The position numbers were made by a program, and so were the translations under genes. This document shows, one piece after another, positions 8,591-16,897 of a stretch of 27,988 nucleotides of DNA; within the stretch, counting starts at the first letter, position 1; each line of letters opens with the position of its first letter. A model generated the notes under the pieces. That model saw only the letters and a program-made list of their open reading frames with translations. It ran no database searches and was not told the origin of the DNA. Origin of the DNA: Alistipes sp. CAG:435 (GTDB lineage Bacteria > Bacteroidota > Bacteroidia > Bacteroidales > UBA932); contig FR893096.1 of assembly GCA_000433355.1 (NCBI GenBank), positions 1 to 27,988 on the forward strand. Direction: 5' to 3'.

Positions 8591-8600
8591 CAATTGAAAG

Positions 8601-10520
8601 ATGAGAAAATTTCTCTCCTTGCTTCTGTTTGTGACGTTTTCTGTCAGCCTCATGGCCCAGAACGGAAAGAACGTCACGGTGAAATGGCTTAAAGACAATT
8701 ACACAAAAAGAGAGGTGATGATCCCGATGCGGGATGGGGTCAGACTCTACACCGCTGTCTATGAACCTGTCTCGGCGGTCGATGCCAAACCAGTGATGCT
8801 TGTCCGCACTCCCTATTCGCTCAAACCTTACGGATTTGAGGCGGGGGAGGAACCTCTGCCAGGCAAACAGACATATTCATCCGGCATCTGGGATGACTTG
8901 CTCAACTACGCCGCGGATGGCTATGTTGTTGTCTTGCAGAACGTCCGTGGCACCTTCCTGAGTGAAGGAGATTTCGAGAACATCCGTCCGCATCTTGGCG
9001 GCATGGCTGGAGGTACGGCGAAAGGGTGCATTGTTGACGAAGCCACGGACACTTACGACACGGTAGAATGGCTCCTTGCCAACACTGGCAACAACGGAAA
9101 TATCGGTGTGAAAGGAACCTCGTATCCTGGCTTTTACGCCACGATGGCTGCCCTTTCCCGCCATCCCGCGATCAAGGCTGTCTCACCGCAAGCACCTGTG
9201 ACAGACTGGTTCATGGGGGATGACGCCCACCACAATGGCGCGCTCTGCCTTGCGGACTGCTACCGTTTCGGCTCGTCGATGTACAGAACGCGGAAAGCAC
9301 CTTCGACTAAAGGCCTGTCTAAATTGGTGAATATCGACACCGATCTCTATGAATATTTCCTTGGCAGGCCGATGGCCGACCTTTCGGCGTACTTCGGCGA
9401 CACCTTGGCGTTCTGGAACAGCATGGTCTCACATCCGGATTACGACAGATTCTGGAAAGACCGGAATCCCGGCCGGCATCTGAAGGACATCAAGCCTGCG
9501 GTTCTTGTCACCGGTGGTTTCTACGATGCCGAGGACTGCTACGGCGCGTTCGAGACCTACAACGAGATCCGCGGATTGTCTCCGGAATGCAACCTTTATC
9601 TGGCCGTGGGGCCGTGGTACCACGGGGGATGGAAGAACCGCAAGGCGAATCACCTTTCCGGAGCGTGGTTCGGAGAGGCGTCCGGGGAATATTACTTGGA
9701 TGATATTGAGTATCCTTTCTTTACATATTACCTTGAAGGAAAAGGGAATATGCCTGCAAGGGTGAATATTCTACCATCCGGTGAGACTCTGAAATCAAAA
9801 ATGGAAGGTGTACCATCTTCGACACTTTGGAAGACATATTCCTCATGGCCTCCGTCAGATGCGGAGCCTATCAGAATATTCTTTTCAGGTGCTGATTCCT
9901 TGAATATGTCAGGATTGCCTGACGTGCTGGCTTTCAGGACATTCACGTCAGATCCAACGAACCCTGTCCCGTATATGGATGTAAAATCCAATGGACGTGA
10001 CCGCGCCTACATGACGGCCGATCAGAGTTTCGCGTCAGCACGGGAGGATGTCCTTACATATTCAGGAAATGTACTTTCAGACACGTTGCATCTTGCAGGT
10101 CCGGTAAAGGCGCACATGGAATTGAGGCTCGACCTGCCGGACGGGGCATATTCAAAGAATATGGATGCGGACATTGTCGTCAAGTTGATTGATGTCCGCC
10201 CCGATGGTTATCAGATGCTTGTCAGAGGTGATGTGATGCCGCTCCGTTACCGTGACGGATTCAGCAAGGCAAAGGCTGTTAAGGCAGGAAAAGTCGTCAG
10301 CGTGGACTTCACGATGTGCGATATAGATCATTACTTCCTTCCAGGCCATTCTTTGATGATACAGATTCAGGGAAGCTGGTTTCCGCTCATCGCGATGAAC
10401 CCTCAAACCTTTGTGCGGAACCCGTTCACGGCCACCGCGAAAGACTACAGGCCCATTAATGTCTCTATTTCCTCTCATTCTTTTCTAGAGTGTGGTAATG
10501 TCAATGCTTGCAGTCAATAA
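8601..10520 (+). CDS. CocE/NonD family hydrolase (X-Pro dipeptidyl-peptidase S15-like)
   Basis: 639 residues with a clear signal peptide (MRKFLSLLLFVTFSVSLMAQ). The alpha/beta-hydrolase core carries the nucleophile in KGTSYPGF (Ser174), the acid in GGFYDAEDCYG and the His in GPWYHGGW. The C-terminal 230 residues are a jelly-roll domain of the PepX_C type (LHLAGPVKAHMELRLDL, DADIVVKL). This layout matches CocE-like esterases and glutaryl-7-ACA acylase-type hydrolases of family S15. Periplasmic cleavage of N-terminal dipeptides or acyl-amide bonds is plausible; the exact substrate is not visible. It is last in the operon with the propeller and NlpC genes. The segment 9.68-10.16 kb is unusually dense in GAATAT/ATATTC words. 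Confidence 0.9.
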   Translation: MRKFLSLLLFVTFSVSLMAQNGKNVTVKWLKDNYTKREVMIPMRDGVRLYTAVYEPVSAVDAKPVMLVRTPYSLKPYGFEAGEEPLPGKQTYSSGIWDDLLNYAADGYVVVLQNVRGTFLSEGDFENIRPHLGGMAGGTAKGCIVDEATDTYDTVEWLLANTGNNGNIGVKGTSYPGFYATMAALSRHPAIKAVSPQAPVTDWFMGDDAHHNGALCLADCYRFGSSMYRTRKAPSTKGLSKLVNIDTDLYEYFLGRPMADLSAYFGDTLAFWNSMVSHPDYDRFWKDRNPGRHLKDIKPAVLVTGGFYDAEDCYGAFETYNEIRGLSPECNLYLAVGPWYHGGWKNRKANHLSGAWFGEASGEYYLDDIEYPFFTYYLEGKGNMPARVNILPSGETLKSKMEGVPSSTLWKTYSSWPPSDAEPIRIFFSGADSLNMSGLPDVLAFRTFTSDPTNPVPYMDVKSNGRDRAYMTADQSFASAREDVLTYSGNVLSDTLHLAGPVKAHMELRLDLPDGAYSKNMDADIVVKLIDVRPDGYQMLVRGDVMPLRYRDGFSKAKAVKAGKVVSVDFTMCDIDHYFLPGHSLMIQIQGSWFPLIAMNPQTFVRNPFTATAKDYRPINVSISSHSFLECGNVNACSQ

Positions 10521-10565
10521 AACAAATATGTTTATTCGTATAACAAAAATGTTTTACCACTTGAC

Positions 10566-11006
10566 ATGCTGTCTGATTCCACATTTGACCTATTGGAAAG
10601 CATCGCGAAGAAGCATGGCGATGGCGATTTCAGTTCCACAACAGAATCCGAGCGGAAAGTGCTTGATCAAGTCAATGCCGCCATTGCGGATGGTGACGTC
10701 GAGCTATACCCGATGAAGGCTCTTCTGGCCGCCAGCAACGACTGGAGCACCGGCCTCATAACCCGCATGGGCCTGTACAAGAATATTCTTCTGGAAGGAA
10801 TAGGCAAAGGCGCCCTCGCTCCCGAAAATGAATATGCCTGGGAATGGATCGCTGCCGCCGCCACGAACAACGACCCCGAAGAGTTTATCGATGACAAAAC
10901 CCTCTATTACGATCTCCTCTCCTCGGCGGCAGAGTCCGGAATCACCGTCGCTCTGGACATTATGGACCGCATCTGGGAGCCAGAGAACATCATCGAGGAG
11001 GATTGA
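10566..11006 (+). CDS. Small acidic hypothetical protein
   Basis: 146 residues, acidic, no signal peptide or membrane segment. The mostly helical C-terminal half (YYDLLSSAAESGITVALDIM) resembles one Sel1/TPR-like helical repeat, and the protein ends in IWEPENIIEED. The ATG at 10566 follows the CocE stop by 45 bp. That gap contains two A/T-rich inverted words (AAACAAATATGTTT and AACAAAAATGTT). I do not recognise a named function; a cytosolic protein-binding role is a guess. Codon use resembles the neighbours, which supports a real gene. Confidence 0.65.
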   Translation: MLSDSTFDLLESIAKKHGDGDFSSTTESERKVLDQVNAAIADGDVELYPMKALLAASNDWSTGLITRMGLYKNILLEGIGKGALAPENEYAWEWIAAAATNNDPEEFIDDKTLYYDLLSSAAESGITVALDIMDRIWEPENIIEED

Positions 11007-11059
11007 CGTTGCCCCTATCTCGAACCATCATAAGTATTTTTCACACTCGCTGATAGATT

Positions 11060-11440
11060 AGCCTCGTCTCGTCCGTCAATATAAGCGACGATCCGAAGGA
11101 TTGGACGTGGATGAACCGCTGACACAAGAACGGAAACTTTCCGCGGCTGCGTCGCGGCAAGGGACAGAACTTGTCCGCCTGCGAGACCGGTCTCGGTCAT
11201 GCGACTTCCGAAGGAATCTACGGTCTTCAAAGGGCGTTCAAGAAAGCCGGTGTCCGCCATATCGTTGTCAATGTCGGAGAGGCCGGCGACGTAGCCTCCT
11301 CGCTTTTTATGACCGAGTTCTACAAAGATCTTATCAGCGACGGCAATGACATTCATTCTGCATTCCGGACTGCTCGCGCCGCTGTCCAAAAACGTTATCC
11401 AGATCCTTACTACTGGTCAGGATTCCTGCTTCTGGACTGA
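11060..11440 (+). pseudogene. CHAT-domain protein remnant (caspase-like)
   Basis: The frame at 11165-11440 contains SACETGLG (the CHAT Cys motif), EGIYGLQRAFKKAG, SSLFMTEFYKDL and the usual end DPYYWSGFLLLD. CHAT domains are caspase-HetF-related peptidases, often the effector part of TPR-CHAT proteins. Upstream in the same frame, ISDDPKDWTWMNR is cut by a TGA at 11120-11122, and another frame reads DEPLTQE, like the DGxLTAxEI block that normally precedes the Cys motif. The SLWKVDD block after the Cys motif is replaced by VVNVGEAGD. The His-containing part of the domain and any TPR region are missing, so it cannot be active. Only the C-terminal quarter of the domain is intact. Confidence 0.75.
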
Positions 11441-11486
11441 TAATCTGTCGTGTTTGCAGTCGAATCCGCGCATTAAATGCCAGGGA

Positions 11487-13424
11487 CTACGCTCCGTTGA
11501 AGATATTCATAAACTCTTCACCGGTGATGGTCTCTTTTTCGAGGAGGTACCGCGCGCTTTTGTGCATCTTGTCGATGTTGGCGGTGATGATGTCGGTGGC
11601 TTTTTTCTTGGCGGCGGCGATCATCTCGCGGACTTCGGTGTCGATGTCAGCGGCAGTCTCGTCCGAGCAGGCCAACTGAGATGATCCGCCAAGGTAGGAG
11701 TTGCCTTTGGTCTCAAGGGCCATCATTCCGTACTTGTCGCTCATTCCGTAGGTCGTGATCATAGCCCTGGCCATCTGTGTGGCCTTTTCGATGTCGTTCG
11801 ACGCTCCGGTCGTGCAGGTGTGGCAGATGATCTCCTCCGCGACACGTCCACCGGTCAGGGTGGCGAGACGGTTAAGAAGATATTCCTTGCTGTAGAGGAA
11901 CTTCTCGCCCTCGTCCACCTGCATCGTGTAGCCGAGCGCTCCGGAAGTTCTCGGAATGATCGTGATTTTCTGAACCGGGGCGGAATTGCTCTGCGCGGCG
12001 GCCACCATAGCGTGTCCGATCTCGTGGTAGGCGATGATCTTTTTCTCCTCGGCTGAGATAACGGCGTTCTTTCTCTGCTCGCCGGCCATAACGACCTCGA
12101 CACTTTCCTCAAGATCTTCGGTCGTGGCGGCTTTCTTGCCGAGACGCACAGCTCTCAAAGCGGCCTCGTTGACGATGTTCGCCAGTTCCGCTCCCGAAGA
12201 GCCGGCAGTCGCGCGTCCGATGAGATCCAGATCTATGTCTTCGTGCTTGATATTCTTCAGATGAACCTGAAGGATTGCCTTTCTGCCTTGCAGGTCAGGA
12301 AGTTCCATCTGGACACGCCTGTCGAAGCGTCCCGGACGGAGAAGAGCCTTGTCCAGACTGTCCGGCCTGTTGGTCGCGGCAAGGATGATCACACCCTTGT
12401 CCCCGTCAAAGCCGTCCATCTCCGTAAGCAATTGGTTGAGAGTCTGCTCACGCTCATCGTTGCCGCCTCCGATGTTGTTCTCACGGCTCTTTCCGATAGC
12501 GTCGATCTCATCGATAAAGACGATGCACGGAGCCTTTGCCTGTGCCTGGCTGAACAGGTCACGAACCTTCGCGGCGCCCATTCCCACGAACATCTGGACG
12601 AACTCTGATCCGGACATCGAGAAGAACGGGACACCGGCTTCTCCGGCCACGGCCCTTGCGATCAATGTCTTGCCGGTTCCCGGAGGCCCGACCAGAAGGA
12701 CCCCTTTAGGCAAGTGGGCACCGACCTCGTTATATTTTGCGGGATTGTGCAAGAAATCCACGACTTCCATAAGCCCGTCCTTGGCCTCGTCCTGCCCGGC
12801 GACATCCGAGAAACGTGTCTTTATGTCATTCTCGGCATAGACTTTAGCGCCACTTTGTCCGAACTGCATAAAATTACCCATTCCGCCACCTTTGGCCATA
12901 TTGCTGCCGACACGCCTCATAGCCGAGCTCAGAAGCCAGTACATCAGCATACCCGGAAGCACCCACCAAAGGATGAAATCCAGAAGAGGGGAGCGTTCGC
13001 GGTTGAGTTTCTTCACAAAACGGATCTTGCCGTCCTTGTTGGGACTCGGGGCCGTTGACAGGCGGCTCACGAAATCCGGATCCGTGACCGCGCCGGTGAC
13101 ATAGGTCGTGTCTCTCTGCCCTTTGAGTTTTTCCTGATATGTGAGCGGAGCACTCTTTGAATATAACACCTTATCTCCATCAATCACAACGTCATAGACC
13201 AAACCTTTATCCACGTCGGAGATGAACGTCCCATAGTCAGTCTCGACCACGCTGCTGCCCCTGCTTCCCGGAAACAGGAATGTGTTGATCAATGCCAGAA
13301 AGGCGAACATCAGCACCATGGTCCAGAATATGTTCCCGTTTGGAAACCATCCTCCACGGGTCTGCCCTTCCGTCTCCTTTGGAGAGTCAGTCTTCTTATC
13401 TTCAGGATATTCCACGAATTTCAT
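11487..13424 (-). CDS. ftsH: ATP-dependent zinc metalloprotease FtsH
   Basis: Membrane-anchored AAA+ protease that degrades misfolded membrane proteins and short-lived regulators. The start at 13424 (MKFVEYPEDKK) gives 645 residues; an upstream in-frame GTG at 13448 is possible. Features in order: a short cytosolic segment, TM1 (about 30-48), a periplasmic FtsH_ext domain, TM2 (about 135-155), Walker A GPPGTGKT, Walker B IVFIDEIDAIG, second region of homology ATNRPDSLDKALLRPGRFDRR, zinc motif HEIGH, and a C-terminal helical domain. All key residues are present and the length is normal. It is divergent from cstA and convergent with the CHAT remnant, with no obvious operon partner. Confidence 0.98.
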   Translation of the reverse strand: MKFVEYPEDKKTDSPKETEGQTRGGWFPNGNIFWTMVLMFAFLALINTFLFPGSRGSSVVETDYGTFISDVDKGLVYDVVIDGDKVLYSKSAPLTYQEKLKGQRDTTYVTGAVTDPDFVSRLSTAPSPNKDGKIRFVKKLNRERSPLLDFILWWVLPGMLMYWLLSSAMRRVGSNMAKGGGMGNFMQFGQSGAKVYAENDIKTRFSDVAGQDEAKDGLMEVVDFLHNPAKYNEVGAHLPKGVLLVGPPGTGKTLIARAVAGEAGVPFFSMSGSEFVQMFVGMGAAKVRDLFSQAQAKAPCIVFIDEIDAIGKSRENNIGGGNDEREQTLNQLLTEMDGFDGDKGVIILAATNRPDSLDKALLRPGRFDRRVQMELPDLQGRKAILQVHLKNIKHEDIDLDLIGRATAGSSGAELANIVNEAALRAVRLGKKAATTEDLEESVEVVMAGEQRKNAVISAEEKKIIAYHEIGHAMVAAAQSNSAPVQKITIIPRTSGALGYTMQVDEGEKFLYSKEYLLNRLATLTGGRVAEEIICHTCTTGASNDIEKATQMARAMITTYGMSDKYGMMALETKGNSYLGGSSQLACSDETAADIDTEVREMIAAAKKKATDIITANIDKMHKSARYLLEKETITGEEFMNIFNGA

Positions 13425-13549
13425 AATATAATATTCATTAAAAGTCACGGTGCGAATAATTCAAAAATCAGGCTACTTCCGGAAGGCTGACATATTGACG
13501 GAAAGAAAATTTCATGAATGTATTGATACGGCATATTCGTTTTATTGTG

Positions 13550-13557
13550 TAAATTTG
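13550..13557 (+). promoter_or_regulatory. -7 box for cstA
   Basis: TAAATTTG matches the Bacteroidota TAnnTTTG element, 34 bp upstream of the cstA ATG. The nearest upstream TTG (13523-13525) is 24 bp away, a little far for the -33 element. Confidence 0.45.
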
Positions 13558-13591
13558 CGGCAACTATTGAAAGTCACTAATAACTGGGATT

Positions 13592-15049
13592 ATGTTTTCT
13601 TTTTTGATCAGTCTCGCGGCCCTTGTGGTCGGGTATATTCTTTATGGTAAGTTCGTGGAGCGAAGGTTCGGGGCGGATCCGACCCGTAAGACACCAGCCA
13701 TCACCAAGGCGGACGGGGTGGATTATATTCCAATGCCGGCGTGGAAGGTCTATATGATTCAGTTTCTGAATATCGCGGGAACGGGACCTATCTTCGGTGC
13801 CATTATGGGAGCCAAGTTCGGACCGTCAGCCTACCTGTGGATTGTTCTGGGCTGCATTTTCGCCGGTGCAGTGCACGACTATATGACCGGAATGCTCTCC
13901 ATAAGGAACGGGGGAGCGGGACTGCCTGACCTGGTCGGGGAATATCTCGGGAAAGGCACAAAGACTTTCATTCTGGCGTTCTCCATCATTGTGCTGATGC
14001 TTGTGGGAACGGTGTTCGTGTTCAGCCCAGCGTTGATTCTCGGAGACATCGCGGGGGATGGAGACCGCATATCGATTATGATATGGGTCGGGGTGATATT
14101 CCTTTATTATCTTCTTGCCACGCTGATGCCGATCGACAAGATCATCGGACGGATATATCCGGTTTTCGCTTTCGCGCTGATTTTTATGGCTTTGGCTCTG
14201 ATGGTCTGCCTGTTTGTCAAATGGCCTTCGCTTCCGGAGCTTTGGGACGGGCTTGGCAATCTAGGTGAGTCGAAGGGGCTTCTGAGCGGCCAGCCGATAT
14301 TCCCGTGCCTTTTCATCACCATCGCTTGTGGCGCGGTGAGCGGTTTCCACGCCACGCAGAGTCCGATGATGGCCAGGTGCCTGACTGACGAGCGACTTGG
14401 CAGGCCGGTGTTTTACGGCGCGATGATCACTGAGGGCATTGTGGCGTTGATCTGGGCGACCGTTTCATCGTGGTTCTTCTTTGATGGTGGTGCCGCTGAG
14501 GTCGGTGCGACTGTTTCCGCCGCGGCTCCGGATGTGGTTGTCAAGGTTTCCAAAGGTTGGCTTGGCGTTTTAGGTGGCATTCTGGCCATCCTTGGTGTGG
14601 TCGCCGCTCCTATCACGAGCGGGGACACAGCGTTCAGAAGCGCACGCCTGATCGTGGCGGATTTCCTGCATCTGAATCAGAAACCGGTCGCCAACCGGCT
14701 TATGATCAGCATTCCGCTGTTTTTGATCGCTGGGGTGTTGCTTTGGTACAACATCGCCGATGAGAACGGGTTCAATGTCATCTGGAGGTATTTCGGATGG
14801 GCGAACCAGACTCTTGCCGTGTTTATGTTGTGGACCGCGACTGCTTATCTGGTGAAGTTCATGAAGGGGCTGACTTATCTGATCACGATGATTCCGGCGG
14901 CGTTTATGACGGCTGTCTGCACGACCTACATCTGCGTGGCAAAGATCGGGCTCGGGCTGCCTGACTCTTGGAACCGCGCCATCGGACTTGCTACGTTTGT
15001 TGTGTCTCTGGTTGTGTTCTATATCCTTTATTTCAGACGCAGGAAGTAG
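13592..15049 (+). CDS. cstA: Carbon starvation protein CstA family transporter
   Basis: 485-residue polytopic membrane protein. The N-terminus (MFSFLISLAALVVGYILYGK), the block GTGPIFGAIMGAKFGP, HDYMTGMLSIRNGG and SGFHATQSPMMARC are hallmark CstA segments, and about a dozen hydrophobic helices follow. CstA proteins import peptides, and some family members pyruvate, during carbon starvation. Enterobacterial CstA is about 700 residues; this is the shorter form that lacks the long C-terminal part. It ends normally with a basic tail (FRRRK). It is monocistronic as far as can be seen, divergent from ftsH. Confidence 0.93.
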   Translation: MFSFLISLAALVVGYILYGKFVERRFGADPTRKTPAITKADGVDYIPMPAWKVYMIQFLNIAGTGPIFGAIMGAKFGPSAYLWIVLGCIFAGAVHDYMTGMLSIRNGGAGLPDLVGEYLGKGTKTFILAFSIIVLMLVGTVFVFSPALILGDIAGDGDRISIMIWVGVIFLYYLLATLMPIDKIIGRIYPVFAFALIFMALALMVCLFVKWPSLPELWDGLGNLGESKGLLSGQPIFPCLFITIACGAVSGFHATQSPMMARCLTDERLGRPVFYGAMITEGIVALIWATVSSWFFFDGGAAEVGATVSAAAPDVVVKVSKGWLGVLGGILAILGVVAAPITSGDTAFRSARLIVADFLHLNQKPVANRLMISIPLFLIAGVLLWYNIADENGFNVIWRYFGWANQTLAVFMLWTATAYLVKFMKGLTYLITMIPAAFMTAVCTTYICVAKIGLGLPDSWNRAIGLATFVVSLVVFYILYFRRRK

Positions 15050-15159
15050 GTTGTTTGATTTCGGATGTCCACCTTGCCCATACTGATTTAATTAATATTC
15101 AAAATATTATCAACTACCATTGTCCACATATTCATAGATAAGGAATAACTTTTCAGCCG

Positions 15160-15167
15160 TATCTTTG
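15160..15167 (+). promoter_or_regulatory. -7 box upstream of the M13 peptidase remnant
   Basis: TATCTTTG, a full match to TAnnTTTG, 25 bp before the ATG of the M13 remnant. The promoter therefore outlived the gene. Confidence 0.45.
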
Positions 15168-15192
15168 CGTCTGGAAAATTCAAATTGCATCA

Positions 15193-15595
15193 ATGAATAT
15201 GAAAAAGTCATTTTTGTTACTTTGCGGCTGTCTGGCCATCGCGTCAGCCTGCTGAAACAACCGGCCCAAACCCTCCGAAACAATTAAGCCTCGTGCTGAA
15301 CCAACCGGCCAAGACCGTCGGAATCAATTACGCCTGCATGGACACCACTGCGCGTCCTGGAGACGACTTCGCCAAATACGCGACCGGTCATTGGGCCGAC
15401 TTGAACCCCCATCCGCTTGAGTACCCTATGTGGGGAACCGTGACAAAAGTCAGCGACGAGAATGTTAAGGCTCTCGCTGGACTGATCAAAGACATCGCCG
15501 ATCACGGTGGTTTGAATGTCGCCTACGACGCCTTCGGCATCCAGCCGACCGACTCCCTCTACGTCAAACCAGAGGACAGGGTCCGCATCTGGTAA
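15193..15595 (+). pseudogene. M13 (PepO/neprilysin-type) metallopeptidase remnant, lipoprotein
   Basis: The ATG at 15193 starts a lipoprotein signal (MNMKKSFLLLCGCLAIASAC) that hits TGA at 15253-15255, right after the lipobox Cys. In another frame, from about 15299, the M13 N-terminal domain appears: VGINYACMDTTARPGDDFAKYATGHW and the following 40 residues. It then joins DHGGLNVAYDAF, normally just after the third zinc ligand, and then GIQPTDSLYVKPEDRVRIW, the usual C-terminal end. Roughly 550 of about 670 residues, including the HExxH zinc site, are gone. The two joints within 15293-15595 keep the frame. A 44-bp tandem duplication sits at the frameshift. Confidence 0.8.
15255..15342. repeat. 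Diverged 44-bp tandem duplication
   Basis: 15255-15298 and 15299-15342 align without gaps; about 30 of the first 37 positions are identical (shared words CAACCGGCC, CAATTA, GCCT). The offset of 44 is not a multiple of 3, so the duplication separates the lipoprotein signal from the frame of the mature peptidase. Confidence 0.6.
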
Positions 15596-15617
15596 TATTC
15601 CCCTCTGAATATTCATT

Positions 15618-16649
15618 TTACTTGTTGTCGCCATTGATCAAGTTTACAACAACCTTTACCATCGTATCCATTTCATCTGTCTTGCTTTCAGCGATCATCA
15701 AAGTCAATGCTACCAAGGCATTGTCAGCGATACGTTTGTGTCCATCCGGAGCATAAAGGATCCTGTTGTTCTCCATAAACCAGAGGAACAATGTGGCGGC
15801 AATGCGTTTGTTGCCATCGGAGAACGAATGATTCTTGACAACAAGATACAACAGCATAGCCGCTTTCTCCTCCACTGACGGGTATAGGTCAACTCCATCC
15901 CAAGTCTGGTATATCTGACCGATTGAACTGTGGAAGGATTCGTCCTTTTCGTGTCCGAAAAGCTCGCTTCCTCCGAACTTGACTTTCAGGTCGTTGATGA
16001 CCGCCATCGCATTCTCGTAAGAGGCGTGAAAGCACTCCTTTGTGGTTGATTTTACTCCCAACGTCTGATAGTCGTAGCTATCAAGCGTGTCCAAAGCATA
16101 AGTGTAGTCCTTCACTACATCGAATATGCTCTTGATCTGCTCTTCGTCCGTGGAGTCAAGATACCCCATAGTGCGGCCCATCACATCCACAAGAGCCTTC
16201 AGATCATCGTATTTCTGCTGTGCAAGGTCATTGCGGACGGCGTAGCCTTTGATAAGGTAGTCTTTTAGGACGGAGTTCGCCCAGATCCTGAATTGAGTGC
16301 CACGTTGTGATTTTACACGATAGCCTACGGATATGATGACATCAAGGTTGTAGAAAACAACTTCGTGTGTTTGCCATTTGCCAGGTATAGCTCCGTGCGG
16401 AGTGGTAGTTGCAATTTTTGCACATACCACATTGGGATCAAGTTCACCTTCTTTGAAAATATTACTGATATGTCTGGAAATCACTGACCTATCTCTTTCA
16501 AAAAGAATCACAAGTTGATCCTGCGTCAACCAAACCGTCTCATTTTCAAGTTTGACATCGATCTTAGTCCTGCCATCGGCAGTCTGATAGAGGATGATTT
16601 CTCCTCTTTGCGGAGCATTCAACAGCTCCTTTGTTGTTTGTGTGTCCAT
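15618..16649 (-). CDS. RhuM family protein with C-terminal Fic/Doc domain
   Basis: 343 residues. The N-terminal half is the RhuM (virulence protein) domain: VWLTQDQLVILFERDRSVISRHI looks like a helix-turn-helix, followed by the family block KIATTTPHG...EVVFYNLDVIISVGYRVKS, and RGTQFRIWAN. The C-terminal half carries HSFSDGNKR at residues 274-282, which fits the Doc-type Fic motif HxFx(D/N)(A/G)NKR. Doc enzymes phosphorylate targets such as EF-Tu instead of adding AMP. No antitoxin (Phd-like) gene is adjacent. The start is set by the ATG at 16649, with a palindrome directly upstream. A DNA-binding plus nucleotide-transfer role in phage or host regulation is inferred. Confidence 0.88.
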   Translation of the reverse strand: MDTQTTKELLNAPQRGEIILYQTADGRTKIDVKLENETVWLTQDQLVILFERDRSVISRHISNIFKEGELDPNVVCAKIATTTPHGAIPGKWQTHEVVFYNLDVIISVGYRVKSQRGTQFRIWANSVLKDYLIKGYAVRNDLAQQKYDDLKALVDVMGRTMGYLDSTDEEQIKSIFDVVKDYTYALDTLDSYDYQTLGVKSTTKECFHASYENAMAVINDLKVKFGGSELFGHEKDESFHSSIGQIYQTWDGVDLYPSVEEKAAMLLYLVVKNHSFSDGNKRIAATLFLWFMENNRILYAPDGHKRIADNALVALTLMIAESKTDEMDTMVKVVVNLINGDNK

Positions 16650-16650
16650 A

Positions 16651-16661
16651 ATTGTAACAAT
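16651..16661. promoter_or_regulatory. Palindrome directly upstream of the RhuM-Fic start
   Basis: ATTGTAACAAT is a perfect 5+1+5 palindrome ending 1 bp before the start codon, placed where a repressor dimer or the protein's own HTH could block expression. It is also part of a leader between the terminator at 16671-16703 and the gene. Confidence 0.3.
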
Positions 16662-16670
16662 TTTGATTAC

Positions 16671-16703
16671 AAAAAAAGGCCATACAGCATTTGCCGTATG
16701 ACC
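16671..16703 (-). terminator. Intrinsic terminator, leftward
   Basis: Read on the minus strand, the arms GGTCATACGGC and GCTGTATGGCC flank an AAAT loop and are followed by seven T. All 11 positions pair as RNA, two of them as G-U pairs. On the plus strand those two would be A-C mismatches, so the leftward direction is the functional one. It lies 21 bp before the RhuM-Fic gene, so it either ends an upstream leftward transcript or acts as an attenuator of that gene. Confidence 0.65.
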
Positions 16704-16810
16704 ATATCATATTCCCAAGTTATATAAGTTCAGTAAAACGTTAGTCAGAGAACATATTCAGGATGAGAACCCCATCCAAGTTCTCTATCTATACTTTGGT
16801 GGATATTTTT

Positions 16811-16854
16811 GAAAAAACAAAAAAGCGACATCAGTACGACTATACCAATATCGC
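16811..16854 (-). terminator. Intrinsic terminator of the candidate small RNA
   Basis: On the minus strand a 30-nt hairpin (16825-16854) forms at least 12 consecutive pairs closed by GCGA...TCGC, including three G-U pairs within those 12. It is followed by TTTTTTGTTTTTT. The G-U pairs become mismatches on the plus strand, which fixes the direction as leftward. Confidence 0.7.
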
Positions 16855-16892
16855 GTTGTGGAACTCCAAACGATCCACGGCATTCAGACTTT
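16811..16892 (-). ncRNA. Candidate small RNA of about 80 nt
   Basis: The minus strand here has a promoter match (see 16898-16929), a predicted start near 16892, a hairpin with arms GTGGA and TCCAC around 16860-16882, and a strong terminator hairpin with U-tract ending at 16811. No credible ORF fits: the only short one (from ATGCCGTGG) gives a 32-residue peptide full of Trp, Tyr and Arg that would run through the terminator. The region lies between the RhuM-Fic gene and the deformylase gene. I cannot assign it to a known RNA family by reading; 6S-like RNA, an antisense RNA, or an attenuation leader remain possible. Confidence 0.5.
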
Positions 16893-16897
16893 CCTTG

